From contig NZ_OZ035017.1 of assembly GCF_964031245.1 (NCBI RefSeq), forward strand, positions 899,402 through 963,401: a stretch of DNA of 64,000 nt. The letters are read 5' to 3'. Below, piece after piece: positions 46,709 to 57,272 of this stretch. The notes under the pieces are model-generated. The model saw nothing but the letters and a program-made list of their open reading frames with translations, was not told the DNA's origin and ran no database searches. The stretch comes from Rickettsiella endosymbiont of Miltochrista miniata (GTDB taxonomy: Bacteria > Pseudomonadota > Gammaproteobacteria > Diplorickettsiales > Diplorickettsiaceae). Each line of letters begins with the position of its first letter. Position 1 is the stretch's first letter. The position numbers and the translations under genes are program-made.

Positions 46709-49306
46709 GTGATTCCATCTAAAAATAACCCTGCCCTATTATCTGAACGATCCGAACGTTCGCTCAAAACACTCAATGATTTTACTGATTTTGTAAGCGC
46801 AATGGAGATAAATGTTACAGAATCTACACATTTTAAAAAAGATGCCATTAAAATCATTAACTGCCTAAAATTTATTAAGATCAACTTAGCGTTTATTGGT
46901 TATGCAGTTGAAAACCGATCCGATCCTCAACTCTATACGTATGAAACAGATAAAGCAAAAGGAGTTATTCGAGACTTTCATAACACGAGCATACACTTAA
47001 ATAGTTATCATACTAAAGAGGATGTTCAGTCTGCCTTAGAAAACTTAGTTCAACAGTTCGAAAATGCTATTGAAGCGATGCAAGCGCTTGGGAAACTAGA
47101 GCTTTTCGCTCGCCAATTGCAATTTGATCGAGATATTGGTTGTATCGAGGCACGTACAGCAAAAGCACTTTTATTTGCTGCGGTTTGTATGAGCAGCCCC
47201 TCTCACTCTTTGGATCAGTTAATGGCACAATGCCTATTTATGCCTGAAGATGATGAGACAGAGATACTCAAGAAAGCCAATGCTTTTTTTAAGCCTTTTA
47301 TCGGCCAAGTGTGCATTTGGAAAAATAAAGATTATATTATTGATGAAGTCTTAATTAAACAATACTTAACAGAAGCTTTCGGTATTAAACTCCCTAGTAA
47401 AGAGTTTGAAACAATTAAAAATTTATTTGAAAACTTTACATTTTTAGAAAAAATAACCTGGCTAAAAGGGTCATTACCAATAAAATCTTTTGAAGTATGT
47501 ACTCTATTGTTAGAAGAAATAGAGAAAATAAATAAAATAGAATCTTCTAAGCTTAATGTTATAGAAAAGCTTGGTTTTTTTTGGGAACATTTTATCGTAA
47601 GTTTTGATAAATTTCGCGATTCTTTTGTATTACCACTGTTCGTAACAATAACAGCCATAGCGGGAATAGCGTTAATAACGATAGGATTAATATTTCTGCC
47701 AGGGTTAGTATTAGGATTAAGCATACTTTGTTTAACTCTTTGTCTTACGCTTACGTGCATAAGGGAAGGAAATTTAATTGAAAATTTTTTGATATCGGGA
47801 TTTTTTTTTTCATGCCCGTTGTTACTGAGTGCCATTTTGATGGTAATGGCTGCAGGAGTAATAGTCAGCGCAGTAATTTCCTTAGTCACTTTTATTTCAA
47901 ACAAACGACTTGAATCCCTAGTCCCCAATCAAGAATTATTGTTTACCCAATGTATAGATGACTATTTTGAAGGTAAAGGGAATATATTATCTGGAAAATT
48001 AATCCATTTATTTGAGGACCATGTAGGAAAAAAATCGGAATTAACTGAAAAAGAAACCGCTGTTTTGAGAGCTATAGAGATAAAGGAAGAAAATTTTTAT
48101 TTTACCAAAATGAATGCCCATGAAATTTGGCAAAAAGGCGTAAAATCTTGGAATCATTATCGCTATTTACGGGAAAACAACGATCTTGTTACTCAGGTTG
48201 TGTTAATGGATTTGCTGTCAATTAATCGATTATTTCAGGGGTCTACTTCCCCTTTTTATGAGAACGGTATTCTACAACAGATAGCAAATTATCCTAACGC
48301 TTTTAAAGAAATAGATAATTCTGTTTCAAATAATAAAGTGCTCGCTAAGGTCATTAAACCAAAAGATTACCCATTATTTATCAAACAATTAGAAAATTTA
48401 AATTATCGAGCGCATTTACGTAAACCTATTGCTAATCCGACACACAAATTTGTTCACCTAAGCGGAGAAATCGTAACATATATCAAAAAAAAATGTCCGA
48501 ATAAAGAATATACACACACCAAGAAAACATCGACAACATTACTTTCTTCACTAAATAATACGCTACTTTTTGGTGAACGTCATAATATCGCATCTAATTT
48601 AGTAGGTTTTTTATTTGATCAAGAAAAATGTAAAATAAAAGCGCGTCTCACTCAAGATTCTGGGACTTATAACCATGGTTGGATAGGTAATAAACCTACT
48701 GTATTAAACTATCAAACTTATATGAGAGGACGCAATGAAATTGATGAAGAGGCCTTTATAATTAAAATCCAAGAAACCGATCAAACCAATGAAGTTTTAG
48801 CGCAATTGAATAAAGATGCATTATTGGCCATTGTGATAGGACAGGATACTGATGAAACACGTAACTTAGCTATTACACGTCAAAATGAAATTAAAGAGAA
48901 ATTTTCTATCGTTTTGCCTATTATCTTTTATTCTTCCTCAGAAAAGTCTATAAAGCTCTATGAATGGAAAGAAATACTCTACGAAAAATATTTTTTGGAA
49001 CGAAAAAAACAAAATCTATTGAAACTTCATCAGGATTGTTTAGCGAAACATTGGAATCTCGGATTTTTTAGTAGAACTCGTATTGCAGAGAAACGGGTTC
49101 CTAAAGCGGTGTGTTTTCTAAATGATAAGATAGATGAACTAAAATCATATAAACAAAACGACTATTATAGGTGGGCTCGTGCCGCTCTAGATGTAAAAGA
49201 TGAATTTAATCGGAAATCCAAACAAAATACTTTTTTTAGATTTTTGTGCAGACGTTCGCAGGATACCGTTGCCTTCTATCAAAATGCATACACTCAACAA
49301 GGATGA
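46709..49306 (+). CDS. Large hypothetical protein with central membrane helices
   Basis: 865 residues. The GTG at 46709 lacks a clear ribosome site, and an ATG at residue 32 is an alternative start. The N-terminal ~280 residues are helical and soluble. Residues about 305-400 hold three to four hydrophobic helices (SFVLPLFVTITAIAGIALIT, GLVLGLSILCLTLCLTLTCI, LSAILMVMAAGVIVSAVISL). The remaining 460 residues are polar. The C-terminus TFFRFLCRRSQDTVAFY resembles that of the 33.8 kb protein. The gene is more AT-rich than its neighbours. Hairpin-type membrane domains within large unknown proteins are typical of effectors that insert in host membranes, but no function can be assigned. Confidence 0.65.
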   Translation: MIPSKNNPALLSERSERSLKTLNDFTDFVSAMEINVTESTHFKKDAIKIINCLKFIKINLAFIGYAVENRSDPQLYTYETDKAKGVIRDFHNTSIHLNSYHTKEDVQSALENLVQQFENAIEAMQALGKLELFARQLQFDRDIGCIEARTAKALLFAAVCMSSPSHSLDQLMAQCLFMPEDDETEILKKANAFFKPFIGQVCIWKNKDYIIDEVLIKQYLTEAFGIKLPSKEFETIKNLFENFTFLEKITWLKGSLPIKSFEVCTLLLEEIEKINKIESSKLNVIEKLGFFWEHFIVSFDKFRDSFVLPLFVTITAIAGIALITIGLIFLPGLVLGLSILCLTLCLTLTCIREGNLIENFLISGFFFSCPLLLSAILMVMAAGVIVSAVISLVTFISNKRLESLVPNQELLFTQCIDDYFEGKGNILSGKLIHLFEDHVGKKSELTEKETAVLRAIEIKEENFYFTKMNAHEIWQKGVKSWNHYRYLRENNDLVTQVVLMDLLSINRLFQGSTSPFYENGILQQIANYPNAFKEIDNSVSNNKVLAKVIKPKDYPLFIKQLENLNYRAHLRKPIANPTHKFVHLSGEIVTYIKKKCPNKEYTHTKKTSTTLLSSLNNTLLFGERHNIASNLVGFLFDQEKCKIKARLTQDSGTYNHGWIGNKPTVLNYQTYMRGRNEIDEEAFIIKIQETDQTNEVLAQLNKDALLAIVIGQDTDETRNLAITRQNEIKEKFSIVLPIIFYSSSEKSIKLYEWKEILYEKYFLERKKQNLLKLHQDCLAKHWNLGFFSRTRIAEKRVPKAVCFLNDKIDELKSYKQNDYYRWARAALDVKDEFNRKSKQNTFFRFLCRRSQDTVAFYQNAYTQQG

Positions 49307-49354
49307 TTTTTCGTATTTATTACACTACTCTCTTAAATGTAATTCTTGCCGCTA

Positions 49355-50866
49355 TTAATTCTTAATTTCCGGACGCATCAAGGGAAACAAAATAACATCT
49401 CGGATCGATGCCGAATCAGTGAATAACATCGCTAAGCGATCGATACCTATACCCTCTCCTGCGGTGGGTGGTAAACCATATTCCAATGCTTGTATATATT
49501 CTTCATCATAAGGCATTGCTTCTAAATCGCCCGCTGATTTAGCTAAACTTTGCTGTTTGAAACGCGCTGCTTGATCTTCCGGATCATTTAACTCAGAAAA
49601 TCCATTCGCTAGTTCCCGACCTCCAATGTAGAGTTCAAAACGATCCGCTAACTGTGGATCTTTATTACTACGTCTGGCCAAAGGCGACACATCAATAGGG
49701 TACTCGGTAATAAAGGTGGGTTGCTTTAATTTTTGCTCAACGGCTTCTTCAAACACAGCAAACTGCAATTGTCCGATAGATTCACTCACTGGAATTTTTA
49801 GATCAGCGGCAATTTTTTGCAAAGAGGGTAACTCAGTCAACTGTTGCAATTGCCATTGCGGATTATATTCGAGTATGGCATTAACCACACTGAGGCGTTT
49901 AAAAGGCTGGGACAAATCATAGGTCTCGCCTTGATAGGTCAATTGTTCAGTAGCCAAAATAGCTTGCGCTAACTCGCGAATTAATTGTTCAGTTAAATCC
50001 ATTAAATCGTGATAATCGGCATAAGCTTGGTAAAACTCCAACATCGTGAACTCAGGATTATGTCGAGTCGAAAGCCCCTCGTTACGAAAATTACGATTAA
50101 TCTCAAAAACTTTTTCCATACCACCCACGACTAAGCGTTTTAAATGTAACTCTGGCGCCACACGCAGAAATAATTCCATATCTAAGGCATTATGATGTGT
50201 GATGAAAGGTCTGGCCAAAGCACCACCAGGTAACACATGCATCATTGGGGTTTCCACTTCAACAAAACCCCGCTGGTTTAAAAACTGACGGATTCTGTTA
50301 ATAAGTTGCGAACGTATTTGAAATGTTTTGCGAGTTTTTTCGTTGGTCATCAGATCCAAATAGCGTTGTCGATAACGTTGTTCCTTATCTGATTCTGAAA
50401 GTCCATGAAATTTATCCGGTAATGGCCGCAGGGATTTACTTAGTAAATAAACTTTTTCTGCTTTAACGGAAAGTTGCTTGGTTTTAGTACGAAACAATAC
50501 CCCTTTAATACCCACAATATCGCCCAAGTCCAAACGTTTAACCGCTTCAAAATCTTCTAATCCGATGTTGTCTTGCTTAACATAGACCTGCATTTTTCCG
50601 GACATATCTTGAATATCGAGAAATAAACTTTTACCCATATCGCGTTTTAACATAATCCGGCCAGCAAGTCGGACAGACAAATGCTTTTGCTCTAATTGTT
50701 CGGTATTGGCTTGTTCATATTGGCTATATAAATCAGCCGCCAAGTTATCACGGCGGAAATGATTCGGATAAGCCTCTCCGATGTGTCGTAGTTCGTTTAA
50801 TTTTGCAAGACGTAGTGCAAATAAATCTTCAGCATTATTCGTGGTCGTTTCTTTTTCATGGCTCAT
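49355..50866 (-). CDS. lysS: Lysyl-tRNA synthetase, class II
   Basis: 503 residues from ATG 50866 behind GGAAAA (the frame opens at a TTG, 50881). N-terminal OB domain ([20 protein letters not shown]), class II motif 2 [18 protein letters not shown] and motif 3 [15 protein letters not shown] are clear. It charges tRNA-Lys. It lies 40 bases after prfB, the classic prfB-lysS operon. Confidence 0.97.
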   Translation of the reverse strand: MSHEKETTTNNAEDLFALRLAKLNELRHIGEAYPNHFRRDNLAADLYSQYEQANTEQLEQKHLSVRLAGRIMLKRDMGKSLFLDIQDMSGKMQVYVKQDNIGLEDFEAVKRLDLGDIVGIKGVLFRTKTKQLSVKAEKVYLLSKSLRPLPDKFHGLSESDKEQRYRQRYLDLMTNEKTRKTFQIRSQLINRIRQFLNQRGFVEVETPMMHVLPGGALARPFITHHNALDMELFLRVAPELHLKRLVVGGMEKVFEINRNFRNEGLSTRHNPEFTMLEFYQAYADYHDLMDLTEQLIRELAQAILATEQLTYQGETYDLSQPFKRLSVVNAILEYNPQWQLQQLTELPSLQKIAADLKIPVSESIGQLQFAVFEEAVEQKLKQPTFITEYPIDVSPLARRSNKDPQLADRFELYIGGRELANGFSELNDPEDQAARFKQQSLAKSAGDLEAMPYDEEYIQALEYGLPPTAGEGIGIDRLAMLFTDSASIRDVILFPLMRPEIKN

Positions 50867-50906
50867 GTTAATTTTTTCCAAACTGATTCAACTGCGAAAA
50901 GTATAG

Positions 50907-52005
50907 CTATAACCCTGCTTTTAAACTAGCGATTAAAAAAGGATTAAGATGACCGTTTAACACTGCTTGCGTATTACCTGTTTCCACACCGGTACGCAGA
51001 TCTTTAATCCGCGCATCATCCAATACGTAAGATCGAATCTGGCTACCCCAGCCGATATCGCGTTTCAAAGACTCTTGGCTTTGTTTTTCTTCCGCACGTT
51101 TACGACATTCTAATTCATATAATTTTGCACGTAATTGCTTCATCGCTTGGTCACGGTTTTTATGTTGTGAACGATCGCTTTGTGATTGCACCACTACACC
51201 GCTAGGCATATGTGTGATACGCACGGCTGAATCAGTACGATTGACATGCTGCCCCCCCGCTCCACTAGCGCGATAAGTATCGATACGTAAATCGGCGGGG
51301 TTAATTTCAATGTCGATGGTGTCATCCACTTCCGGTGACACAAATACGGCGGCGAATGAAGTATGACGACGTTTATTCGCATCGAAAGGAGATAAACGAA
51401 CTAAACGATGCACGCCGGTTTCGGTACGTAACCAACCATAAGCATATTCACCCTCAAACTTAATCGTTGCACTTTTTATTCCTGCCACTTCACCGGCAGA
51501 CACTTCGATTAAGTCGACTTTAAAATGATTTTGCTCTCCCCAACGCAGATACATACGTAATAACATTTCTGCCCAATCTTGCGCTTCGGTGCCACCTGAA
51601 CCGGATTGGATTTCTAAATACGCAGAATTTTTATCTAATTCGCGTGGAAACATCCGTCTGAATTCGAGTTGTTCCAGTCGTGCTTCTAGTGTTTGTAATT
51701 CTTGCGGCAGCGTGGCTAATAGATCTTCAGCCCCTTCATTAATCGCCAAGTCATGCAAATCTTTAATATCGCTAAGACCCTTATCTAATTGCTGAAAGGT
51801 GTCAACGATTTGCTGCAACTGCGCACGTTGTTTGCCTAATTGTTGCGCTTTTTCAGGTTGATTCCAAATGTGGGGATCTTGTAGTTCTTGTTCTAATTCT
51901 TGGAGTTGTTCAAGTTTGGTTGGATAGTCAAAGGTACCTCCGTAATTCCATACTACGGTTTTCAAGTTCTTTGATTTTTTGAATGATAGGTGCCGTTTCA
52001 AACAT
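50907..52005 (-). CDS. prfB: Peptide chain release factor 2 (programmed +1 frameshift)
   Basis: RF2 recognises UGA and UAA. The start is ATG 52005 ([20 protein letters not shown]). Codon 26 is an in-frame TGA at 51930-51928, and the ribosome must slip +1 on CTT to continue with [16 protein letters not shown] in the next frame. The main part shows the GGQ loop [18 protein letters not shown] and the stop-codon region [20 protein letters not shown]. Reading only the downstream frame gives an artificial N-terminus (KRHLSFKKS...). Cotranscribed with lysS. Confidence 0.97.
51928..51941 (-). promoter_or_regulatory. prfB recoding site
   Basis: On the minus strand: GGAGGT (51941-51936), AC, then the slip codon CTT (51933-51931), TGA stop and C. 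The internal Shine-Dalgarno placed just ahead of CTT-TGA-C is the classic RF2 autoregulatory frameshift signal. Confidence 0.96.
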
Positions 52006-52041
52006 AAAGAATAACGATGTGAACTAAAGAAAAATTATTTT

Positions 52042-52359
52042 TTAATGCGCTCTATTTAAGATCGTGGTCAGCACACCAAGAATACTTATTCCGACCGCCA
52101 TCACGCCGCCTAATCGAATGGTGAGATCTTTTTTAACTAGCTCTATATTTCTTGATAAGCCTTCTATATCGTGGGTCAAATCTTTTTTCATAGCTAACAT
52201 ATCTTGCCGCAAATCCTTGATGTCTTGCTTAGATGCTAAATTATTTTCCATAACTTCTTTAAATGCTTCGGCTTGAATTTCGGCAACGTTCTCTGCAACA
52301 CCGGCTTCTCTAAGTTTTTTAACATACTGTAACGTATCAAAAAATATTGGATTGCTCAT
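52042..52359 (-). CDS. Small coiled-coil protein with C-terminal anchor (DUF1640-like)
   Basis: About 105 residues. ATG 52359 lies 9 bases after AGGA. An N-terminal FFDTLQYVKKLREAGVAENV and AEIQAEAFKEVMENN are followed by a coiled coil with repeated KQDIKDLRQDM heptads and a C-terminal membrane helix (about 83-103). This is the layout of the DUF1640/CCDC90 family, related to the mitochondrial MCU regulator. Bacterial function is unknown. It directly precedes prfB. Confidence 0.72.
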   Translation of the reverse strand: MSNPIFFDTLQYVKKLREAGVAENVAEIQAEAFKEVMENNLASKQDIKDLRQDMLAMKKDLTHDIEGLSRNIELVKKDLTIRLGGVMAVGISILGVLTTILNRAH

Positions 52360-52403
52360 AAACACTATCCTGTTTTTATTTTTATAAACTTATTTATTGT
52401 AAC

Positions 52404-53591
52404 TTAACCTAACTTTTTTTGTGTTGAAAATCCAGCTAAACTAATCGCAAATTTTCGTAATGCATGCACGCCAGTTGCTTCGGCTTGTTTACACCACTCT
52501 TGTAACGCTTCTAATAGTTCGCGTTGCGTCGCGGTGGTACGACCCCAAATTGCCTGCAGTTTAAGGCGATACTGATACACTAGCGCCAACATATGATGAT
52601 TATCCATCACTTCCGCGATCTGCTGTTTACCTTCTTCATTTAATAAAGACTCGGTACGAATGAGTGCGACCTTGGCTCGCTTTAATAAGGCTTTACTGCT
52701 GGTATTGGCTTTTAGTTTTTCTTCATGTAACACCGGTAATAATACCTCGCGACTATAACGCGCCAACACTTGAAAACGATTCGTAATCAATGCCGCTAAG
52801 GTATCTGCGTCGACAAGTGACTTACCTGGGATATTCTCAAGTTTAGGTGATACGCGTTTAACCTTAGATAAACCTAAAAATTGTAATAAGCGGATATACA
52901 CCCAACCCATATCAAACTCCCACCATTTCACCGAAAACTTAGCCGAGGTTGGAAAGGTATGGTGATTATTATGCAATTCTTCACCGCCAATAAAGGCACC
53001 TAAAGGGATGATGTTTCGCGCCGCATCCGGGCATTCAAAGTTTCGATAACCCCAATAATGACCGATACCATTCACCACACCGGCGGCAAAAAAAGGTATC
53101 CAGGCCATCTGTAAAGCCCAGATAGTAATTCCAGGAATACCAAATAAAACCACGTCAATAACAAACATCAGTGCAATACCCGCCGCGCTATGCTTGGTGT
53201 AAACATGTCGTTCTAACCAGTCATCCGGCGTCCCTTGACCATATCTGTCCATCGTATCTTTATTTTTAGCTTCGGCACGATACAGCTCTGCACCTTCAAA
53301 AAATACTTTTTTAATACCTCGGGTTTGTGGACTATGCGGATCTTCATCGGTTTCACACTTAGCATGATGTTTACGATGAATAGAAACCCATTTTTTGGTT
53401 TCCATACCCGTGGTCAACCAGATCCAGAAACGGAAGAAATGACAGATGGCGGGGTGCAATTCTAACGCACGATGCGCCTGGGATCGGTGCAAATACACCG
53501 TCACGCCCACGATAGTGATATGCGTTAATATCAATAAGGCAATGACATAACCCCAAAATGATAAATTCAATACACCGTATAGTATTTCCAC
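52404..53591 (-). CDS. Membrane fatty-acid desaturase (delta-9 type)
   Basis: 395 residues, GTG start 6 bases after AAGAGG. Three histidine boxes for the di-iron centre are present: HRSQAH, HRKHHAKCETDEDPHSP and HNNHHTFPTSAKF. Several membrane helices lie between them. It belongs to the acyl-CoA/acyl-lipid desaturase family and would introduce double bases bonds aerobically into membrane acyl chains. A C-terminal helical extension of about 130 residues follows the catalytic part, as in some gammaproteobacterial relatives. Confidence 0.92.
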   Translation of the reverse strand: MEILYGVLNLSFWGYVIALLILTHITIVGVTVYLHRSQAHRALELHPAICHFFRFWIWLTTGMETKKWVSIHRKHHAKCETDEDPHSPQTRGIKKVFFEGAELYRAEAKNKDTMDRYGQGTPDDWLERHVYTKHSAAGIALMFVIDVVLFGIPGITIWALQMAWIPFFAAGVVNGIGHYWGYRNFECPDAARNIIPLGAFIGGEELHNNHHTFPTSAKFSVKWWEFDMGWVYIRLLQFLGLSKVKRVSPKLENIPGKSLVDADTLAALITNRFQVLARYSREVLLPVLHEEKLKANTSSKALLKRAKVALIRTESLLNEEGKQQIAEVMDNHHMLALVYQYRLKLQAIWGRTTATQRELLEALQEWCKQAEATGVHALRKFAISLAGFSTQKKLG

Positions 53592-53667
53592 AGTAACCTC
53601 TTGTATTTTAATGCTAACCTAAGTCACTCTTAGTATAGTCAAAAAGCTTTTTTATAAAATTTGATTC

Positions 53668-54240
53668 TTATTCTTGTTTATATTCGATTAACTTGACCAC
53701 TTTTTTCACACCGGAAGACTCTCTCGCTATCGATACCGCTAAATCAGCTTGCTTCGGTGTCGCTATCCCTAATATATACACCACACCGTTTTCAGTGACT
53801 ATCTTAAAATTATTGGATTTAAGCTCTCTACTCGCAAACATCTTGGTCTTAACCGCTGAAGTGATGCCCACATCTTGGGCACGTCGATAGACTGTTGTAG
53901 GGATGCCGAGGGCAATTTCATTAAATACACGTCGGACTTGCGGGATGCTTTGGGCATAGTGTTCTGCCTTCGCTTTTAATTCCTCATCATAGGCCTGACC
54001 GGTTAATAAGATCACCTGATTATAACTCACCGCGGCGATATGTGTTTCGGCATTTAGCACCGGATCATTCGCCAATTTTCTGTTGATTCTAAAGTTAATT
54101 TCCTCATCGGATTTAATCGTATTAATAGGACGCGGATCCGTCACTAAACCACCCGTGGTTGCACTACCCGCCACAAAAGCGCCTGCCAGACAACCTTGTA
54201 ACCCCAGTGATAGGATTAAAATAACAAAGATTTTTCTCAT
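53668..54240 (-). CDS. BON-domain outer-membrane lipoprotein (DolP/YraP-like)
   Basis: 190 residues. The lipobox LQGC places the lipidated cysteine at about residue 17. Two BON domains follow: NDPVLNAETHIAAVSYNQVI with LLTGQAYDEE, then SRELKSNNFKIVTENGVVYI with LGIATPKQA. YraP/DolP supports outer-membrane integrity and BAM function. It starts 15 bases after nuoN, so nuo read-through is possible. Confidence 0.88.
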   Translation of the reverse strand: MRKIFVILILSLGLQGCLAGAFVAGSATTGGLVTDPRPINTIKSDEEINFRINRKLANDPVLNAETHIAAVSYNQVILLTGQAYDEELKAKAEHYAQSIPQVRRVFNEIALGIPTTVYRRAQDVGITSAVKTKMFASRELKSNNFKIVTENGVVYILGIATPKQADLAVSIARESSGVKKVVKLIEYKQE

Positions 54241-54255
54241 TTCGTTTCCTAGCCT

Positions 54256-55716
54256 CTAATAAACAGGATGGTTAATGGTAAAAAAAACCGCCTTGGCCAG
54301 CCAAATTAACTGACTGGGAAATAAACCTAGAACGAGGAGTAGTATAGCATTAATACTCAGTGCAAGGTAGGCATCGGGCGCTACCAGTAAGCACGGTGTA
54401 GTGGGTGCAGGCTCCTCAAAATACATCACTTTTATGACATTAATGTAATAATAAGCGCCAATTATAGCAAAAATAATGGCCAATGTGGCTATCCAGAGCA
54501 GATGTGCTGAAATTAGGGCTTCCAAGATACCTAATTTGGCAAAAAAGCCAATCGTGGGTGGAATTCCTGCCATAGAAAACATCGCCAGCAACATCATCAG
54601 CGCTAACCAAGGATTACGGGCATTCAGTCCTCTTAAGTCACTAATGTGCTCAACCTGTCCTGATTGACTCATCACCACCAATAAGCCAAATGCGGCCAAG
54701 GCCATCAGGCCATACGCCAACATATAAAACAGACTCATGGCATAACCCATCGCCGTACCGGCGACTAAGCCAAGTAAGCCATAGCCCATATGCGCTATGG
54801 CGGAATAAGCCAACATACGCTTTAAGTTGCTTTGCACGATAGCCACTAGGTTACCCAAACTGAAGGATAAAATAGCGATAACCGCTAATAAGGGCTGCCA
54901 ATAGCTGAATAAGCTAGGCATGGCATCGACTAATAGCCGGATTGCCAGTGCTAAACCGGCTATCTTCGGTGCCGCACTGATAAACAAAGTAACTGGCGTG
55001 GGAGCACCTTGATAGACGTCAGGAACCCAAAGTTGAAAAGGTGCCGCCCCAATCTTAAATGCGGTACCCGCTAGGATAAAGATAAGCCCCGTGCTCAAAA
55101 GCACATGGGATTGCCCACCCACGAGTAAAGCCTGATGTATCGTAGGCAAGATTAGAGAATGCGTGGCACCATATAATAATGAGAGTCCATATAAGAATAA
55201 GCCTGAAGCCAATGCGCCTAAAATAAAATATTTCATCGCCGCTTCTGCTGCCTGACTGGATTGACGTTGTAAAGCCACCATCGCATACAGCGGAAAGGAT
55301 AATAGTTCTAAACCCAGATACAGACTTAATAAACTATTCGCCGACGTCAATACCAACATACCCAGTATTGAAAATAAACCCAATAAATAATATTCACCCG
55401 AATGCATATGTAACTGTTTAATCGCATCACGGGCATAAACAAAGGCAAATACACTGAATATCAAAATGCACAATTTAATAAAATAGGCAACCAGATCCCA
55501 AGTAAAATGTTGATGAAACAGAAATTGCGCGGGTACATGCTGCAGATGCATCACTAACGCTAGCGTAATAACGAGACTTACTTGCGTCGCACTATAGGTA
55601 AGTAAACTGGATTTCTGCTCCACAAATAATTCGAGTAACAAGATCACACATGTCATCAACAATAAAGCGATTTCAGGAGTAGCAGGAAATTGAAGTAATT
55701 GTTGTAATGTCATCAT
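54256..55716 (-). CDS. nuoN: NADH-quinone oxidoreductase subunit N
   Basis: 486 residues with about fourteen membrane helices of the antiporter-like type. It carries LGLELLSFPLYAMVALQR with the key glutamate, GAAPFQLWVPDVYQGAPTPV and LKRMLAYSAIAHMGYGLLG. It forms one of the proton channels of complex I. It overlaps nuoM by 4 bases and is last of the nuo operon. Confidence 0.96.
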   Translation of the reverse strand: MMTLQQLLQFPATPEIALLLMTCVILLLELFVEQKSSLLTYSATQVSLVITLALVMHLQHVPAQFLFHQHFTWDLVAYFIKLCILIFSVFAFVYARDAIKQLHMHSGEYYLLGLFSILGMLVLTSANSLLSLYLGLELLSFPLYAMVALQRQSSQAAEAAMKYFILGALASGLFLYGLSLLYGATHSLILPTIHQALLVGGQSHVLLSTGLIFILAGTAFKIGAAPFQLWVPDVYQGAPTPVTLFISAAPKIAGLALAIRLLVDAMPSLFSYWQPLLAVIAILSFSLGNLVAIVQSNLKRMLAYSAIAHMGYGLLGLVAGTAMGYAMSLFYMLAYGLMALAAFGLLVVMSQSGQVEHISDLRGLNARNPWLALMMLLAMFSMAGIPPTIGFFAKLGILEALISAHLLWIATLAIIFAIIGAYYYINVIKVMYFEEPAPTTPCLLVAPDAYLALSINAILLLVLGLFPSQLIWLAKAVFFTINHPVY

Positions 55717-57257
55717 AATTTAGTTTGCAAACTCCAATGTAAAATTGAGTCTATGGAAGCATGCATGATTGTCAACAAAGGAGCGGGATAAATACCAATA
55801 AAAAGAATCGCCACCGTTAATAAAATAAACACCAGTTTTTCAAAACCATGGATATCACTACTTTCAGCCACTAAGGGATTAGTAATTTCACCAAAAAATA
55901 CGCGCTTGTACATATAAAGTGTATAAGACGCACTGAGAATTAATGTAGTGGCGGCTATCGTAGTAATCCAAAAACTGGCTTGCATGGCACTGAGGATGAT
56001 CATGAATTCGCCGACAAAGCCGGACGTGCCTGGTAAGCCGACATTCGACATAGCAAACAACATGAAAAAAGACGCCAATAAAGGCATACTGGTGGCAAGC
56101 CCACCATAATCTTTGATCTGACGACTGCGAAAACGATACGCCAACATCCCCACCGCTAAAAACATCGCGCCTGAACTAAACGCATGAGAAATCATTTGTA
56201 CCATCGCCCCTTCCAAACTCATATACGCCATTAAGGTGTTATGACTATGTTTCATGATGGCAAATAGCATAAAACAACCGAGCACCACAAAACCCATATG
56301 TGCAATCGAGGAGTAAGCAATTAAACGTTTCATGTCCACTTGTGCCAAGGCGACCAAACCAATATAAACGATAGCAATCAAGGCCAGCGCTATCATAAAA
56401 CCATCTAGTAAACGACTCGCGTCTGGAACGATTGGCAATGTAAAGCGCAGAAAACCATAGCCTCCTAGCTTTAACATTAATGCCGCCAACACCACTGAAC
56501 CACCGGCGGGTGCTTCGGTATGCGCATCCGGTAACCAAGTGTGTAATGGCCACATTGGAATTTTTACGGCAAACGCAATTAAAAAAGCGACAAAAATCCA
56601 TACTTGCACCGGCATGGTCAATTTTATCGGATAAAAATGCGTAATCAAAAAATCATGCTCTGGGTTATGCACACCGAGATACAATAATGCAATCAACATC
56701 AATGCCGAACCGAAAAAGGTATATAGGAAAAATTTTATCGATGCATAAGAACGATTATCACTACCCCACACACCGATACTTAGATACATAGGAATAAGTA
56801 TCGCTTCCCAAAACACATAAAATAAGATCGAATCGGTCGCAGCGAATGTTCCTATCATCATGCCTTGCATGAGTAAAAACGCCGCCATATATTGCGCAAC
56901 CCGCAGAGTGATACTACGCCAAGCCGCTAAAATAACCAGTAAAGTCGTAAACACCGTTAATATGATCAGTGGTAAAGAAATACCATCGACACCTAAAGCG
57001 TAATTAATATTGTATACCGTTATCCAAGGAATATTTTCTTGAAACTGCATACTGCTAAGAGCAGGATTAAAATCCAAATACAACGGTACACACAATAGTA
57101 ACGTAATCAGTGAAGTGATTAAAGCAATCACACGCGCGCGCTGAGGATAACGATCACCATTAACGGCCACCGCCAGCACACCGCCTAATACCGGCAACCA
57201 AATAAGTAAACTTAATAAATGGTTGTGTATGAACAAAGCTAATAAAGTTAAAAACAT
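55713..57257 (-). CDS. nuoM: NADH-quinone oxidoreductase subunit M
   Basis: 514 residues, polytopic. Hallmarks are FYVFWEAILIPMYLSIGVWG, FAVKIPMWPLHTWLPDAHTE and MKRLIAYSSIAHMGFVVLG. It is an antiporter-like proton-pumping subunit. It lies between nuoL and nuoN, as usual. Confidence 0.96.
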   Translation of the reverse strand: MFLTLLALFIHNHLLSLLIWLPVLGGVLAVAVNGDRYPQRARVIALITSLITLLLCVPLYLDFNPALSSMQFQENIPWITVYNINYALGVDGISLPLIILTVFTTLLVILAAWRSITLRVAQYMAAFLLMQGMMIGTFAATDSILFYVFWEAILIPMYLSIGVWGSDNRSYASIKFFLYTFFGSALMLIALLYLGVHNPEHDFLITHFYPIKLTMPVQVWIFVAFLIAFAVKIPMWPLHTWLPDAHTEAPAGGSVVLAALMLKLGGYGFLRFTLPIVPDASRLLDGFMIALALIAIVYIGLVALAQVDMKRLIAYSSIAHMGFVVLGCFMLFAIMKHSHNTLMAYMSLEGAMVQMISHAFSSGAMFLAVGMLAYRFRSRQIKDYGGLATSMPLLASFFMLFAMSNVGLPGTSGFVGEFMIILSAMQASFWITTIAATTLILSASYTLYMYKRVFFGEITNPLVAESSDIHGFEKLVFILLTVAILFIGIYPAPLLTIMHASIDSILHWSLQTKL

Positions 57258-57272
57258 TCTTATACTACAAAT

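Noticed and set aside
47332-47928. 198-codon minus-strand frame inside the large unknown gene
   Set aside because: It is the antisense shadow of the hydrophobic segment. The plus-strand frame is four times longer.
50907-52001. prfB as a frame-broken pseudogene
   Set aside because: The internal TGA sits in the canonical RF2 slip site with its Shine-Dalgarno, so this is programmed recoding.
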